Assembly: GCA_017380635.1 (NCBI GenBank)
Contig: JAFODP010000018.1
Span: 1 to 64,000 of the forward strand
Length of the DNA: 64,000 nt
DNA from: Bacteroidales bacterium
GTDB taxonomy: Bacteria > Bacteroidota > Bacteroidia > Bacteroidales > UBA1402
Reading direction: 5' to 3'
The translations under genes and the position numbers were made by a program. Positions within the stretch are counted from its first letter, which is position 1. The number at the start of each line of letters is the position of its first letter. A model generated the notes under the pieces. That model worked only from the letters and a program-made list of their open reading frames with translations. It was not told the DNA's origin and did not search any database. Positions 1 to 8,989 of this stretch are shown here, in pieces.

Positions 1-135
1 ATGGCTATTGATAAGGGTATGCCAATTGAGCAGGTGCAACACTTGCTCGGGCATCAAAGTCTCGATACGACATTGCAATATGCAATGGTTAATCAGAATA
101 ATGTTAAGTTGTCTCACCATAAATTCATTGGATAG
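1..135 (+). CDS. Tyrosine recombinase, C-terminal fragment (5' end outside window)
   Basis: Only the last 44 codons are present, in frame 1, ending with TAG at 133-135. The fragment holds the box II signature of tyrosine recombinases: LLGH followed by S-x-x-T-T-x-x-Y, with the histidine of LLGH and the nucleophilic tyrosine both intact. The Arg and first His/Lys of the active site lie upstream and cannot be seen. The stop is one base before the ATG of hsdS, so the two genes are almost certainly one transcript. In Bacteroidales such recombinases beside hsdS genes swap or invert target recognition segments. That role is inferred here from position and from the repeats inside hsdS. Confidence 0.85.
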   Translation: MAIDKGMPIEQVQHLLGHQSLDTTLQYAMVNQNNVKLSHHKFIG

Positions 136-136
136 T

Positions 137-1231
137 ATGTCGCAATTTATCGAGATGTATAAGGATTTACTTGTTAATGGCAAGATTGAAGATCTTGTGG
201 ATAGAAAAATCGCAAGCGTTAAGAAGTCTTATCATGATAGTGATGAAATCGAATATATTGACATATCATCAATTGATAACATCAGCAATACAATCGTTGA
301 GACCACAAAGTATGAGGTATCAAATGCTCCTTCAAGAGCACAACAATGCGTAAAGAAAGGAGATATATTAGTGTCTACAGTTCGTCCTGTCAATAGAAAT
401 ATTGCAGTGGTTACTAGAGGATTGCAGAATCTTGTTGCTTCAACAGGGTTTTGTGTTTTGCGACCTAAAGAGGAATATCGTGAATATTTACTCTCTATAG
501 TAAAATCAGATGCATATACTGAACATATGTGTGATAAGGCAAGTGGAGGATTATATCCGGCAGTAAATAATGGTGATGTCTTTTCATATGGAATCCATAT
601 TCCGAATAAAGAGTTAGCGCAGAAGGTAAGTACAATTCACCACCAGGCCGATAAATCAGAATTTGTTGGGTTCAAATCGCAATTTATCGAGATGTTTGGG
701 AATCAGAACACTAATGATAAACAATGGACAGAATCATTAGTGAAAGATGAATTTAAGCTATCAATGGGAAAGACTCCCGCTCGCAGTAATCCTGAGTGTT
801 GGGAGAATGGTATGCACAGATGGATTTCTATCTCAGATATGGCAACATTTACGCGTTATACTGGCGATACTAGCGAATATATTACAGACTATGCGATAAC
901 AGATTCTGGGATTAAGGCAGTACCTAAAGGAACTATTATAATGAGTTTTAAGTTGTCTATTGGAAGAACTGCTATAACTTCAGAAGACATATATACCAAC
1001 GAGGCGATAATGGCATTTGCTGATTTTGATGAGAAGAAATTCAATATCGACTTCCTGCATTTTCTTATTGCAAACAAGAACTGGCTACTTGGTGCAAAGC
1101 AAGCTGTAAAAGGACAAACTCTTAACAAAGAGTCCATCGGAAATGCTAAGATTATTATTCCGCCTATCGAGATGCAGGAGCAGTTTGCTAGCATTTACAA
1201 TCAGGCCGATAAATCAGAATATTACAATTAG
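137..1231 (+). CDS. hsdS: Type I restriction-modification specificity subunit HsdS
   Basis: This 364-residue protein would be the DNA-recognition subunit of a type I restriction enzyme. It has the two-part build of HsdS: recognition domain 1 (about residues 8-165), a central conserved segment, recognition domain 2 (about 190-340) and a closing conserved segment. The start at 137 is chosen because the recombinase stop is at 133-135 and the protein then opens with SQFIEM, the same motif that opens the second half. Both halves end with QADKSE. At the DNA level these boundaries are 19-base exact direct repeats (140-158 and 677-695; 644-662 and 1202-1220), which suit exchange of recognition domains. 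hsdM is not in the window and presumably lies upstream of the recombinase. HsdS identity is clear; whether this copy is the expressed one or a storage cassette is not, although the downstream hsdR suggests expression. Confidence 0.88.
   Translation: MSQFIEMYKDLLVNGKIEDLVDRKIASVKKSYHDSDEIEYIDISSIDNISNTIVETTKYEVSNAPSRAQQCVKKGDILVSTVRPVNRNIAVVTRGLQNLVASTGFCVLRPKEEYREYLLSIVKSDAYTEHMCDKASGGLYPAVNNGDVFSYGIHIPNKELAQKVSTIHHQADKSEFVGFKSQFIEMFGNQNTNDKQWTESLVKDEFKLSMGKTPARSNPECWENGMHRWISISDMATFTRYTGDTSEYITDYAITDSGIKAVPKGTIIMSFKLSIGRTAITSEDIYTNEAIMAFADFDEKKFNIDFLHFLIANKNWLLGAKQAVKGQTLNKESIGNAKIIIPPIEMQEQFASIYNQADKSEYYN
140..158 (+). repeat. 19-bp direct repeat a1, start of recognition domain 1
   Basis: The sequence tcgcaatttatcgagatgt here recurs exactly at 677-695 in the same orientation. 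Each copy encodes SQFIEM at the head of one HsdS half. Paired with the repeats that close each half, it marks a recognition domain as an exchangeable unit. Confidence 0.85.
644..662 (+). repeat. 19-bp direct repeat b1, end of recognition domain 1
   Basis: The sequence caggccgataaatcagaat recurs exactly at 1202-1220. It encodes QADKSE at the close of each HsdS half. Confidence 0.85.
677..695 (+). repeat. 19-bp direct repeat a2, start of recognition domain 2
   Basis: Exact second copy of the 140-158 repeat, encoding SQFIEM in the central conserved region of HsdS. Confidence 0.85.
1202..1220 (+). repeat. 19-bp direct repeat b2, end of recognition domain 2
   Basis: Exact second copy of the 644-662 repeat, encoding QADKSE four codons before the hsdS stop. 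Confidence 0.85.
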
Positions 1232-1251
1232 AAATAAAAATATAATAACAT

Positions 1252-4185
1252 ATGGCATACTTTAACGAAGAAAATACGGTTGAGCAAATGCTCATTAATG
1301 CAGCAGGTCAATGCGGTTGGATATATGTAGAACCGCAATTTGTACCAAGACTTCCAGATGAAGTTCTTGTCGTTGAATGGCTCATGGAGGCTCTGTTGGC
1401 ATTGAATCCTATTACTCCAGAACAAGCAGAACAGGTTATATATAAACTTCGAGCTTGTATTACAAGTGGTGGCGCTTCTGATGAACTAATCACAGCTAAT
1501 GATAGGTTCCGCAAGTTGCTGTTTGAAGAGAACTCATACCCATTCGGTGATAATGGCGATAATATCAACATTCGTTTCTTTGCAGCCAAGGATGATGAAT
1601 ATAAGAATCGTTGCATAGTGACTAATCAGTGGGAGTATCCGAGAAAGAGTAAGGAAGGTGGCAAGCGTTTAGACCTCGTATATGTCATCAATGGTATACC
1701 TATGGTTGTCGGTGAAGCAAAGACTCCTGTTAAGGCGTCTGTAACATGGGCTGATGGTGCTACTGATATTATGCATTACCAGAAGAGTATCCCTGAAATG
1801 TTTGTTCCGAATATTTTAACATTTGCGAGCGAGGGCAGAGAGTTACAATATGCTGGTATCGGTTGCCCTATTGATAAATGGGGACCTTGGTTTGCTGATG
1901 AAGATCGTAAGCATGGTACATTGGAAGATGTGGAGCATAACTATGTATCATTGATGACTCCTGAGAGGTTGTTGGATATATATCGTTTCTATTCTGTTTT
2001 TACAGGAACCTCTGGAGGTAGAAAGATAAAAATAGTATGTCGTTACCAACAATATTTGGGTGGTGAGGCTATTGTTCAACGTGTTCTCTCTACATATACA
2101 AAGGGGGCTGGTCCTCGCAAAGGTTTGATATGGCATTTTCAGGGTTCTGGAAAGTCGTGGTTGATGGTGTTTGCAGCTCAAAAACTTCGTCGTCAAGAAA
2201 TACTAAAAGCGCCAACTGTTGTGATTGTGGACGATAGAATAGATTTGGAAGACCAGATTACCGGAGATTTCACTCGTGCAGAAATACCTAACATTGACAG
2301 CATATCATCCAAACAAGAGCTTGAGGAAAAAATCCATCAAAGAAAGATTTTGATTACTACAATCTTTAAGTTTGGTGATTTGAATGATGGTGAGGTTATT
2401 GATGAACGCGACAATGTCATCCTATTGATGGACGAAGCTCATAGAACGCAAGAAGGAGATTTGGGTAAAAAGATGCGTACAGCATTACCAAATGCATTCT
2501 TTTTTGGTTTGACAGGTACGCCTATTAACCGTAATGACCACAATACATTTGCATGTTTTGGAGCCGAGGAGGATAAATATGGATACATATCAAAATATAC
2601 ATTCCAAAACTCAGTAGCAGATGGAGCCACTCTTGAGCTTAATTTCAAGACTGTTCCTGTCGAGATGCACTTGGATGATGCTAAGTTGCAAAAGGAGTTT
2701 GATGAGCTTACAGACCAAATTAGCGAGGAAGACAAGAACGAATTGGTAAGAAGAACAAGCGTTGATGCATTCTTTACCGCTGAAAAAAGAATCAATGACG
2801 TTTGTAAGTATATTGTCTCTCATTTCAGAGAGTATGTGGAGCCAACAGGCATGAAAGCTCAGGTTGTTGTTTACAATAGAGAATGTTGCGTCAAGTATAA
2901 AAAGGCTTTGGATGCTCTTCTTGGCACAGATGACCAAACAACAATTGTAATGCATACTGCTGGAGATAAAGCAGATGAATATAAGGCGTATAAGCGTAGT
3001 CGCGATGAGGAAAAGAAATTGCTTGACCAGTTCAGAGACCCATTGTCTCCGCTGAAATTTGTCATCGTGACAAGTAAACTGTTAACTGGCTTTGACGCAC
3101 CTATACTCCAGTGTATGTATTTGGACAAACCAATGAAGAATCATACTTTGTTGCAGGCCATTTGCAGAACCAATCGTACCTACAATGAAAATAAGAAATG
3201 TGGATTGATTGTTGATTTTGTTGGTGTATTTGAGGATGTTGCAAAGAGTCTTGCTTTTGATGAAGAGACAGTTAAAACCATTGTACAGAATATTGATGAG
3301 ATTAAAAGTCTTATACCTACATTCATGCAACAATGTATTGAGTTCTTCCCTGGCGTTGATAGAACTATTGGTGGATGGGAGGGGCTTACTGCTGCTCAAC
3401 AATGCTTGAAAGATGATGGCGTGAAGACAAACTTTGGACGTCACTTTGCCCGTCTCAATAAAGCGTGGGAAATAGTTTCTCCAGATGCTTGTTTGGCCGA
3501 ATTCCAAAATGATTATACTTGGTTGGCTCAGGTGTATCAAAGTGTACGTCCTGTAAGTGGTGGTAATCTTATCTGGACTTTGCTTGGAGCTAAGACCATA
3601 GAGATTATACATCGCAACATTGAAACTATTGACATTGGTACTCCACTAGAGGACTTGGTAGTTGATTCCGATGTGATAGATGCAGTACTTGAAGATGAAA
3701 AAGCACGTGAGAAGAAGATTGTTGAAGTAGAGAAAATGCTTCGATTAAGATTGGGCGAGCACAAAGGTGATCCTAACTTCAAGAAATTTGCTGAGAAATT
3801 GGATGAACTCCGAGAACGAATGGAACAAAACTTAATCAGCAGTATTGATTTCTTGAAACAACTACTTGCATTAGCAAAAGACTTACTTGAAGAAGAAAAG
3901 AAGAAGGATGAGCCTCAGGATAAAAGAGCACAGGCTCGTGCTGCCTTAACAGACCTTTTCCAAAGTATTAAGACTGAAGAAACCCCAATTATCGTTGAGC
4001 AAGTTGTTAATGATATAGATAATGAGGTAGTTAACATTGTACGTCAATTTAATGATGCTTTTCAAAGTGTAACAGCCCGCAGAGAAATCAAAAAGAAACT
4101 GCGCGCTATCCTCTGGGTTAAGTACCAGATAAAAGACAATGATGTATTTGAACGTGCATACCAATATATTGAGATGTATTACTAA
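1252..4185 (+). CDS. hsdR: Type I restriction endonuclease subunit HsdR
   Basis: This is the 977-residue motor and nuclease subunit that translocates and cuts unmodified DNA. An N-terminal PD-(D/E)xK nuclease is visible (D141 in LDLVY, then E155-A-K157 in GEAK). The superfamily 2 helicase core follows: Walker A GSGKS at 298-302, DEAH at 394-397, the GLTGTP motif III, a TGFDAP segment and a motif VI with QAICRTNR. The charged C-terminal region (about 800-977) is probably coiled coil and contacts HsdS/HsdM. The length is normal for the family. It starts 20 bp after hsdS in an AT-rich context shared with the next two genes, suggesting one transferred defence unit. No frameshift or missing catalytic residue is seen. 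Confidence 0.95.
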   Translation: MAYFNEENTVEQMLINAAGQCGWIYVEPQFVPRLPDEVLVVEWLMEALLALNPITPEQAEQVIYKLRACITSGGASDELITANDRFRKLLFEENSYPFGDNGDNINIRFFAAKDDEYKNRCIVTNQWEYPRKSKEGGKRLDLVYVINGIPMVVGEAKTPVKASVTWADGATDIMHYQKSIPEMFVPNILTFASEGRELQYAGIGCPIDKWGPWFADEDRKHGTLEDVEHNYVSLMTPERLLDIYRFYSVFTGTSGGRKIKIVCRYQQYLGGEAIVQRVLSTYTKGAGPRKGLIWHFQGSGKSWLMVFAAQKLRRQEILKAPTVVIVDDRIDLEDQITGDFTRAEIPNIDSISSKQELEEKIHQRKILITTIFKFGDLNDGEVIDERDNVILLMDEAHRTQEGDLGKKMRTALPNAFFFGLTGTPINRNDHNTFACFGAEEDKYGYISKYTFQNSVADGATLELNFKTVPVEMHLDDAKLQKEFDELTDQISEEDKNELVRRTSVDAFFTAEKRINDVCKYIVSHFREYVEPTGMKAQVVVYNRECCVKYKKALDALLGTDDQTTIVMHTAGDKADEYKAYKRSRDEEKKLLDQFRDPLSPLKFVIVTSKLLTGFDAPILQCMYLDKPMKNHTLLQAICRTNRTYNENKKCGLIVDFVGVFEDVAKSLAFDEETVKTIVQNIDEIKSLIPTFMQQCIEFFPGVDRTIGGWEGLTAAQQCLKDDGVKTNFGRHFARLNKAWEIVSPDACLAEFQNDYTWLAQVYQSVRPVSGGNLIWTLLGAKTIEIIHRNIETIDIGTPLEDLVVDSDVIDAVLEDEKAREKKIVEVEKMLRLRLGEHKGDPNFKKFAEKLDELRERMEQNLISSIDFLKQLLALAKDLLEEEKKKDEPQDKRAQARAALTDLFQSIKTEETPIIVEQVVNDIDNEVVNIVRQFNDAFQSVTARREIKKKLRAILWVKYQIKDNDVFERAYQYIEMYY

Positions 4186-4236
4186 TGGATCCGTTGGTTA
4201 AAGTGTAGAATAAAATATAATATAAATTTTATAATC

Positions 4237-5520
4237 ATGAGTTATACAATAAAGCATGTAAATGTAAAAGGACTTTGGGGTGTAAAGTCATTCGATACTA
4301 GTTTTCATAGGAATATAAACATTATTATAGGACAAAATGGTTCTAATAAGACAACTTTTTTGAATTTAATTGAGGCTTGCTTAATGGCTGATTTAAGAAC
4401 ATTACAGCGAATTCAATTTGACACCATCCAATTTTTATTGGAAAATGATAACGAAGATAGAAAAACAATTATTGTAAATCGTACACATGAAGATAATTGG
4501 ATTGTCTTTATATACACTATCGATGATGAAACTGTAGAAATAAGGACATTCGATGACATAGAAGATCATAGGTTCCATATGGGGATGCCGGGAATTATGC
4601 GAGAAAAATATTTTCAAATTAGAGCTTTATTAGAAAATATTTTAAATATGTCATGGCTTTCTGTGGATAGATATACGGAAAATGACGATGACCGTAGAGG
4701 GGTCAAAAGTGTTGTTGAGAAAAAACTCATTGAACTTATTCAAGAACTTTCTGTGTACAGACTTAGACTTTTTGAAGGAACAAATAAATTTACACGTGAA
4801 TTAAATACAGAGGTACTTTCATTATTGCTGTATGATGACAAGACGGATAATTTTGATATTGGTGATATTGAGCGCTTTGCATCATTGGATCCACGTGAAA
4901 TAAAAGGAAGCCTTTATCGTGTTTTCAATCAAATGGGAAATATGCGCCAAATGAGCGATAGAATACAGAATCATATTGCTAAATTATCTGAAGCCATAGA
5001 TAGAGTGAAAGCTCGAGAGAGTCTTAAACTAAATGATGTGTCTGCTCTAGTTCTCATAAGTAAGACATTGTCTATGATAGACCTTTCAAAAAAACATAAA
5101 GAGGCTGTTGATCAATTGATGGAGCCAATCGATACCTATAAAAATATATTGCAAACATTCATAAAAGATAAGGAATTCAATTTTTCAGAAGAAAGCGGAC
5201 AATTAGAAGTGGAATGGATGTCAAATAGTAAAAATAAGAAAGGGAACTCATCAAAATTGAGATATAATAATTTATCGTCGGGTGAGAAGCAATTGCTTAT
5301 TCTGCTTACCCAAACTTTATTACAAGAGAAACAATCATATATTTTTGTTGCTGATGAGCCAGAACTATCTCTTCATATTGAATGGCAACGTACTATAGTT
5401 GGTGCTATAAATGCTTTAAATCCTAATGCGCAGGTAATAGTTGCAACTCATTCTCCAGAAATAGCAGGACAGTGGCCGATGAACATTATTAAAATGGAAA
5501 GTATCACTGAATATGAATAA
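4237..5520 (+). CDS. ABC/OLD-like ATPase, PARIS AriA-like
   Basis: This 427-residue protein has the parts of an SMC/ABC-type defence ATPase. The Walker A is GQNGSNKTT at residues 32-40; its last glycine before the lysine is replaced by Asn. The ABC signature is LSSGEKQ (346-352), the Walker B is VADEPE with D373-E374, and a switch histidine sits in VATHSPE near the C-terminus. The middle 130-330 is helical and charged. The next gene overlaps by 8 bp and encodes a DUF4435/TOPRIM protein. An AAA_15-type ATPase plus DUF4435 is the composition of PARIS, in which AriA holds AriB inactive until an anti-restriction protein is sensed. Placement directly after hsdR fits that logic. Family assignment is firm; PARIS membership is an inference from the pair. 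Confidence 0.75.
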   Translation: MSYTIKHVNVKGLWGVKSFDTSFHRNINIIIGQNGSNKTTFLNLIEACLMADLRTLQRIQFDTIQFLLENDNEDRKTIIVNRTHEDNWIVFIYTIDDETVEIRTFDDIEDHRFHMGMPGIMREKYFQIRALLENILNMSWLSVDRYTENDDDRRGVKSVVEKKLIELIQELSVYRLRLFEGTNKFTRELNTEVLSLLLYDDKTDNFDIGDIERFASLDPREIKGSLYRVFNQMGNMRQMSDRIQNHIAKLSEAIDRVKARESLKLNDVSALVLISKTLSMIDLSKKHKEAVDQLMEPIDTYKNILQTFIKDKEFNFSEESGQLEVEWMSNSKNKKGNSSKLRYNNLSSGEKQLLILLTQTLLQEKQSYIFVADEPELSLHIEWQRTIVGAINALNPNAQVIVATHSPEIAGQWPMNIIKMESITEYE

Positions 5521-6379
5521 TAGTAATCTATCTTATTCTTTAGAAGCCCTAAGAGTTAAGTCGTTATTCTATGGTAAAAGGGCAATGGTGTATGTTGAAG
5601 GAGATGAAGATTTAAATTTCTGGGAGCCTTATTTTGACAAGAATATTTTTCACATTGAAAATGTGGGTGGTAGTAGTAATCTCATTCCATATATAGATAA
5701 GTTAAATAATGGCGAGGATTCTTTTATAGTTGCATGCGATGCAGATTATTCATCTTTCAAGCAAGATAATACAATAAAGTCAGATCTTATTGTAACTACA
5801 TATGGACATTCTATTGAGAACATGATGTATTGTCCAAGCAATCTTAATGCAGCAGTAAGGAAACTATCTAAAAGCCTAAAAGAATCTACAGTGACAATAG
5901 AATCTTGGTATGAGAAATTTGTATTCACTGCTCACCCTTTGCTTCTTAGAGAAATTTGTAACCAGATTTATAAACCGCAAGAAACTAAAGTTCAAGTGTT
6001 TGGTGATAATTGTGCTAGATTTTGTAAACAAAAACCTTGTTATGAATTAGATGAAGGGTTAATTGATAAATTTTGCAACGAAAATCAAGAAAATTTCCCA
6101 AATGAAGTATTGGATAGAATAGACACAGCAATAAAAGAGGATGGTAGGGCTGAACGTCAATTGATAAAAGGACATTTTTTAACATATGCGGTGAGAAATT
6201 TGGTATCTTTTCTTGCTGAATCTACTAATTCCACTAAAACGAAATGTAATATATCTAATGGATATCTTTATGCGTTAACTGTACATTGTGAAGATTGTGG
6301 TAATAACACTTGTTTAGAAAAGATGCATATTTTGAAATGTGTTACGAAAGCTATAGAGAAAGTAAAGCTAGTAGAATAG
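5513..6379 (+). CDS. DUF4435 TOPRIM-like nuclease, PARIS AriB-like
   Basis: This 288-residue protein starts inside the end of the ATPase gene (8-bp overlap), which implies translational coupling. The N-terminal 90 residues look like a TOPRIM fold: E29 in VYVEGDED and the D76-x-D78 pair in VACDADYS, the metal-binding residues of TOPRIM nucleases. The C-terminal half has a Cys cluster (HCEDCGNNTC) that might bind metal. In PARIS systems the DUF4435 partner AriB is released by AriA and cuts tRNA, causing growth arrest. Here that role is inferred from the motif set, the partner and the type I RM neighbour. It could instead be the nuclease of another ATPase/TOPRIM defence pair. Confidence 0.72.
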   Translation: MNNSNLSYSLEALRVKSLFYGKRAMVYVEGDEDLNFWEPYFDKNIFHIENVGGSSNLIPYIDKLNNGEDSFIVACDADYSSFKQDNTIKSDLIVTTYGHSIENMMYCPSNLNAAVRKLSKSLKESTVTIESWYEKFVFTAHPLLLREICNQIYKPQETKVQVFGDNCARFCKQKPCYELDEGLIDKFCNENQENFPNEVLDRIDTAIKEDGRAERQLIKGHFLTYAVRNLVSFLAESTNSTKTKCNISNGYLYALTVHCEDCGNNTCLEKMHILKCVTKAIEKVKLVE

Positions 6380-6572
6380 GAACAAATCTCATTTTATATA
6401 TGTTTGTTTGTCAAAAAACACTTATCTTTGCCTTTGATAGCCTCAGATGGTATAGTTTGTTTGGCTAAAAAACAGTCTTTGAAACATAACTCATTGAAAA
6501 CCAAATGTGGCACAACTTTTTAATGAAGAAGAATATTAATTCGTATTTTATTAGAAATCAACACTTTAAATA

Positions 6573-6606
6573 AATGGCAGAAGCAAATGTTTTCTGCCAT
6601 TTTTTA
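6573..6606 (+). terminator. Intrinsic terminator after the defence block
   Basis: Ten-bp perfect stem (6573-6582 with 6592-6601) around a nine-base loop, followed by a T-rich run. It lies about 200 bp after the DUF4435 gene and just upstream of the next promoter. Confidence 0.75.
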
Positions 6607-6637
6607 TTCCATCAACTGACGATTCACATAAAATCAC

Positions 6638-6645
6638 TATCTTTG
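6638..6645 (+). promoter_or_regulatory. -7 box of Bacteroidales type for the acyl-CoA ligase gene
   Basis: TATCTTTG matches TAnnTTTG exactly, 37 bp before the ATG. The -33 position reads actg, so that element is weak. Confidence 0.55.
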
Positions 6646-6682
6646 CACTACGAGAAAAAATTATCCATATATAGAGTGAACC

Positions 6683-8419
6683 ATGAATAAGAATTATCCC
6701 ATTTATCAAACCACTTTCATCGACGACATGCGCGCTTTGGTAGAAGAAGCCGCGCAGAATTTTGGCGAGAGTACAGCCATTTCCTACAAGGACAATCCAT
6801 GGGACAAGGAAGTAAAAAAGGTATCTTTTTCGCAATGGCGCAATGATGTCAGAGCTCTTGGCACGGCGCTTGTTTCTTATGGACTTAGAGAAGAAAAAAT
6901 TGCCATCGTAGGTGAAAACTCATATGGTTGGTGTTGTGCCTTTTTCGGTGCAATGGCCATCGGCTCGGTAACCGTACCGGTTGACAAGGAACTGCCCTTG
7001 GACGACATCGACGGTATCATCAGCACCACGGGTTGTAAAGCCGTCTTTTTCGGCAAGACCTCCGAAAGCAAAATCAAGGAAATATTGGCCAATGGCGGCT
7101 TGAAAAGCGTAGAATTGCTCATTTCGATTGCGCCCGAAAGCAAGATTGAAGCCGATTTGCTTGGCAAAAAATCGCTGAAAAGCATAAGCGAAGTGGAGGC
7201 TGCAGGTGCTGCACTTTACGCCCAAGGCGACAATAGTTATTACGATTACAAAATTGATGTCAACAAATTGGCGTCCATCGTGTTTACTTCGGGAACCACC
7301 GGAAAAGGCAAGGGCGTGATGTTGTCGCAAGCGAATATCTGTCTGGATATGACCTTGGGGATGTACAATTTCGACATCACCAGAAAGACACTGCACGTAT
7401 TGCCGCCGCATCACACTTTCGGCTCGACGGTGAACTATGTGGGCCATTTGGCACAGGGCTGCGAAGTGTATATTTCCAGCGGTTTGAAATACGTAAGCGA
7501 CGAAATTAAAGAACAGCAACCCACGCACTTGATACTTGTGCCGGCTTTCCTCGAAGTGATGAATCGTAAGATTTGGGCTACCGCTCGCAAAGGCAAGAAG
7601 GAAACATTGTTGAAAGTGATGATGAAAGTGAGCGACTTGCTTCGCAAAATGGGAATAGATGTCAGACGCAAATTGTTTGGTAGCGTGCTCCGTGCCTTTG
7701 GCGGCAAACTCGAATTGATTATCAGCGGCGGCGCCAAACTGGACGAAGACATTATCCGTACGTTCGATTCGCTGGGCATCACCATTTTGAACGGCTACGG
7801 CATCACCGAATGTGCGCCGCTGATCTCGGCCAACCGCAACAAATATCGCAAGGCCGGCAGCGTTGGAACGCCCATTTTGGCTTGTCGTGTCAAGATTGAC
7901 AATCCGGACGAAAACGGCGAAGGCGAAATCTGCGTCAAAGGTCCGAACGTGATGTTGGGTTATTACAACAATCCCGAAGCCACGGCCGAAGTATTCGACA
8001 AAGATGGCTTTTTCCACACCGGCGACTACGGAAAATTGGACGAAGAAGGCTGGATCTACATCACCGGTCGCAAGAAGAATCTGATTATCCTTTCCAACGG
8101 AAAGAATGTATATCCCGAAGAAATCGAAGCCGATTTGCAAAAAGTGGAAGGTGTAAGCGAAGTGGTGGTGTACGCGGGCGAAAGTCGTTTGCAGAAAGAC
8201 AAAATTACCATCGTGGCCGAAATTTTCCCCGACGCCGATTTGCTGGCCGACAAAGGTATCAGCAACGCGCAGGAATATTTCGAAACGCAGGTTAAACTCT
8301 TGAATGCCAAGATGCCGTCGTACAAAGCCGTGAAGCATGTGAAGCTTCGCGATTGCGAATTCCAAAAGAACACCTCAAGAAAAATCACACGATTCAATAT
8401 TGACAAGACCATCGATTGA
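6683..8419 (+). CDS. Long-chain acyl-CoA synthetase (AMP-forming)
   Basis: This 578-residue adenylate-forming enzyme would activate fatty acids to acyl-AMP and then acyl-CoA, probably at the inner face of the membrane. The phosphate-binding loop is TSGTTGKGKG starting at T202. The GYGITECAP motif A5 follows near residue 372, then the A7/A8 region with TGDYG and GRKKNLI. The catalytic lysine region near the C-terminus reads KNTSRKITR. The length is that of FadD-type enzymes. It stands alone with its own promoter and a strong terminator after it. The exact chain length of the substrate cannot be read from sequence, so no gene symbol is given. Confidence 0.9.
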   Translation: MNKNYPIYQTTFIDDMRALVEEAAQNFGESTAISYKDNPWDKEVKKVSFSQWRNDVRALGTALVSYGLREEKIAIVGENSYGWCCAFFGAMAIGSVTVPVDKELPLDDIDGIISTTGCKAVFFGKTSESKIKEILANGGLKSVELLISIAPESKIEADLLGKKSLKSISEVEAAGAALYAQGDNSYYDYKIDVNKLASIVFTSGTTGKGKGVMLSQANICLDMTLGMYNFDITRKTLHVLPPHHTFGSTVNYVGHLAQGCEVYISSGLKYVSDEIKEQQPTHLILVPAFLEVMNRKIWATARKGKKETLLKVMMKVSDLLRKMGIDVRRKLFGSVLRAFGGKLELIISGGAKLDEDIIRTFDSLGITILNGYGITECAPLISANRNKYRKAGSVGTPILACRVKIDNPDENGEGEICVKGPNVMLGYYNNPEATAEVFDKDGFFHTGDYGKLDEEGWIYITGRKKNLIILSNGKNVYPEEIEADLQKVEGVSEVVVYAGESRLQKDKITIVAEIFPDADLLADKGISNAQEYFETQVKLLNAKMPSYKAVKHVKLRDCEFQKNTSRKITRFNIDKTID

Positions 8420-8441
8420 TGGAAGGGCTTGTTGAGAAGCA

Positions 8442-8479
8442 GCGAGGCCGCGCACTCCGTGCGCGGCCTCGCCTTTTTC
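8442..8479 (+). terminator. Strong GC-rich terminator
   Basis: Perfect 14-bp stem (8442-8455 with 8459-8472) with a three-base loop, then CTTTTTC. It ends the acyl-CoA ligase transcript; the convergent desulfoferrodoxin gene ends only 20 bp further on. Confidence 0.9.
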
Positions 8480-8491
8480 ATCGGCGCATCA

Positions 8492-8875
8492 TCACTTGGA
8501 CGACCACAAACTGTGGATGTTGCAATGCTCATAGGCCGCATTCACCACTTTTTCATCGTCGGCCAACACAAATCGGGCATGCGGCGGCTGGCCGGGCATA
8601 AGATATTTCAGATGGAAGCCTTTGTCGGTTTCGAGCACTATCCATTGAATGTAATGTTCGTCCAACATAGGATGCGGTTCGCTGCCCACTTTCACCGCAA
8701 CAACGGGGCCAATCTTGTGAATGACAGGCACATGTTTTTCGTTGGCGCCGTCGTGGACATTGGGCACTAATTTGGTCATAGGTTCGCCACAGCAAATCAC
8801 TTTAACACCACTTCGTTTCAGGTAAACAATAATGTTACCACAGTGTTTGCACACATAAAATTTAAGTTCAGACAT
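8492..8875 (-). CDS. Desulfoferrodoxin (superoxide reductase)
   Basis: This 127-residue protein reduces superoxide to peroxide without making oxygen, a usual defence in anaerobes. Both iron centres can be read. Center I, of desulforedoxin type, has C9-x2-C12 and C28-C29. Center II has H48, H68, H74, C118 and H121, in nearly canonical positions. The start at MSELKFY is chosen because it places the Cys pair at the normal distance from the N-terminus; an upstream in-frame ATG would add 17 unrelated residues. A weak -7-like box (TTTATTTG on the minus strand) lies at 8924-8931. The gene is divergent from the ACT/UPF0210 pair. Confidence 0.93.
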   Translation of the reverse strand: MSELKFYVCKHCGNIIVYLKRSGVKVICCGEPMTKLVPNVHDGANEKHVPVIHKIGPVVAVKVGSEPHPMLDEHYIQWIVLETDKGFHLKYLMPGQPPHARFVLADDEKVVNAAYEHCNIHSLWSSK

Positions 8876-8989
8876 GATAATAGATTTAAAAAGGTTACAC
8901 AAAACTTCGCTAAAGGAAGCGCACAAATAAAGCCCATTTCCTTCGAAGAATAATGTTAAAAAAGCAAACTCCTGTGATAAAAAATCTTA

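Larger units (their letters stand above)
6380..6682. other. Intergenic stretch between defence block and core genes
   Basis: These 303 bp hold no credible gene. A -7-like box TATCTTTG occurs at 6423-6430, a hairpin terminator at 6573-6606 and a second TATCTTTG at 6638-6645 before the acyl-CoA ligase. The stretch between 6437 and 6606 could be a short transcript, but the first box has a poorly spaced -33 (16 nt). Confidence 0.4.

Noticed and set aside
6920..8365. 481-codon open frame on the minus strand opposite the acyl-CoA ligase
   Set aside because: Antisense of a clear enzyme gene; composition rich in Phe, His and Val with no motif.
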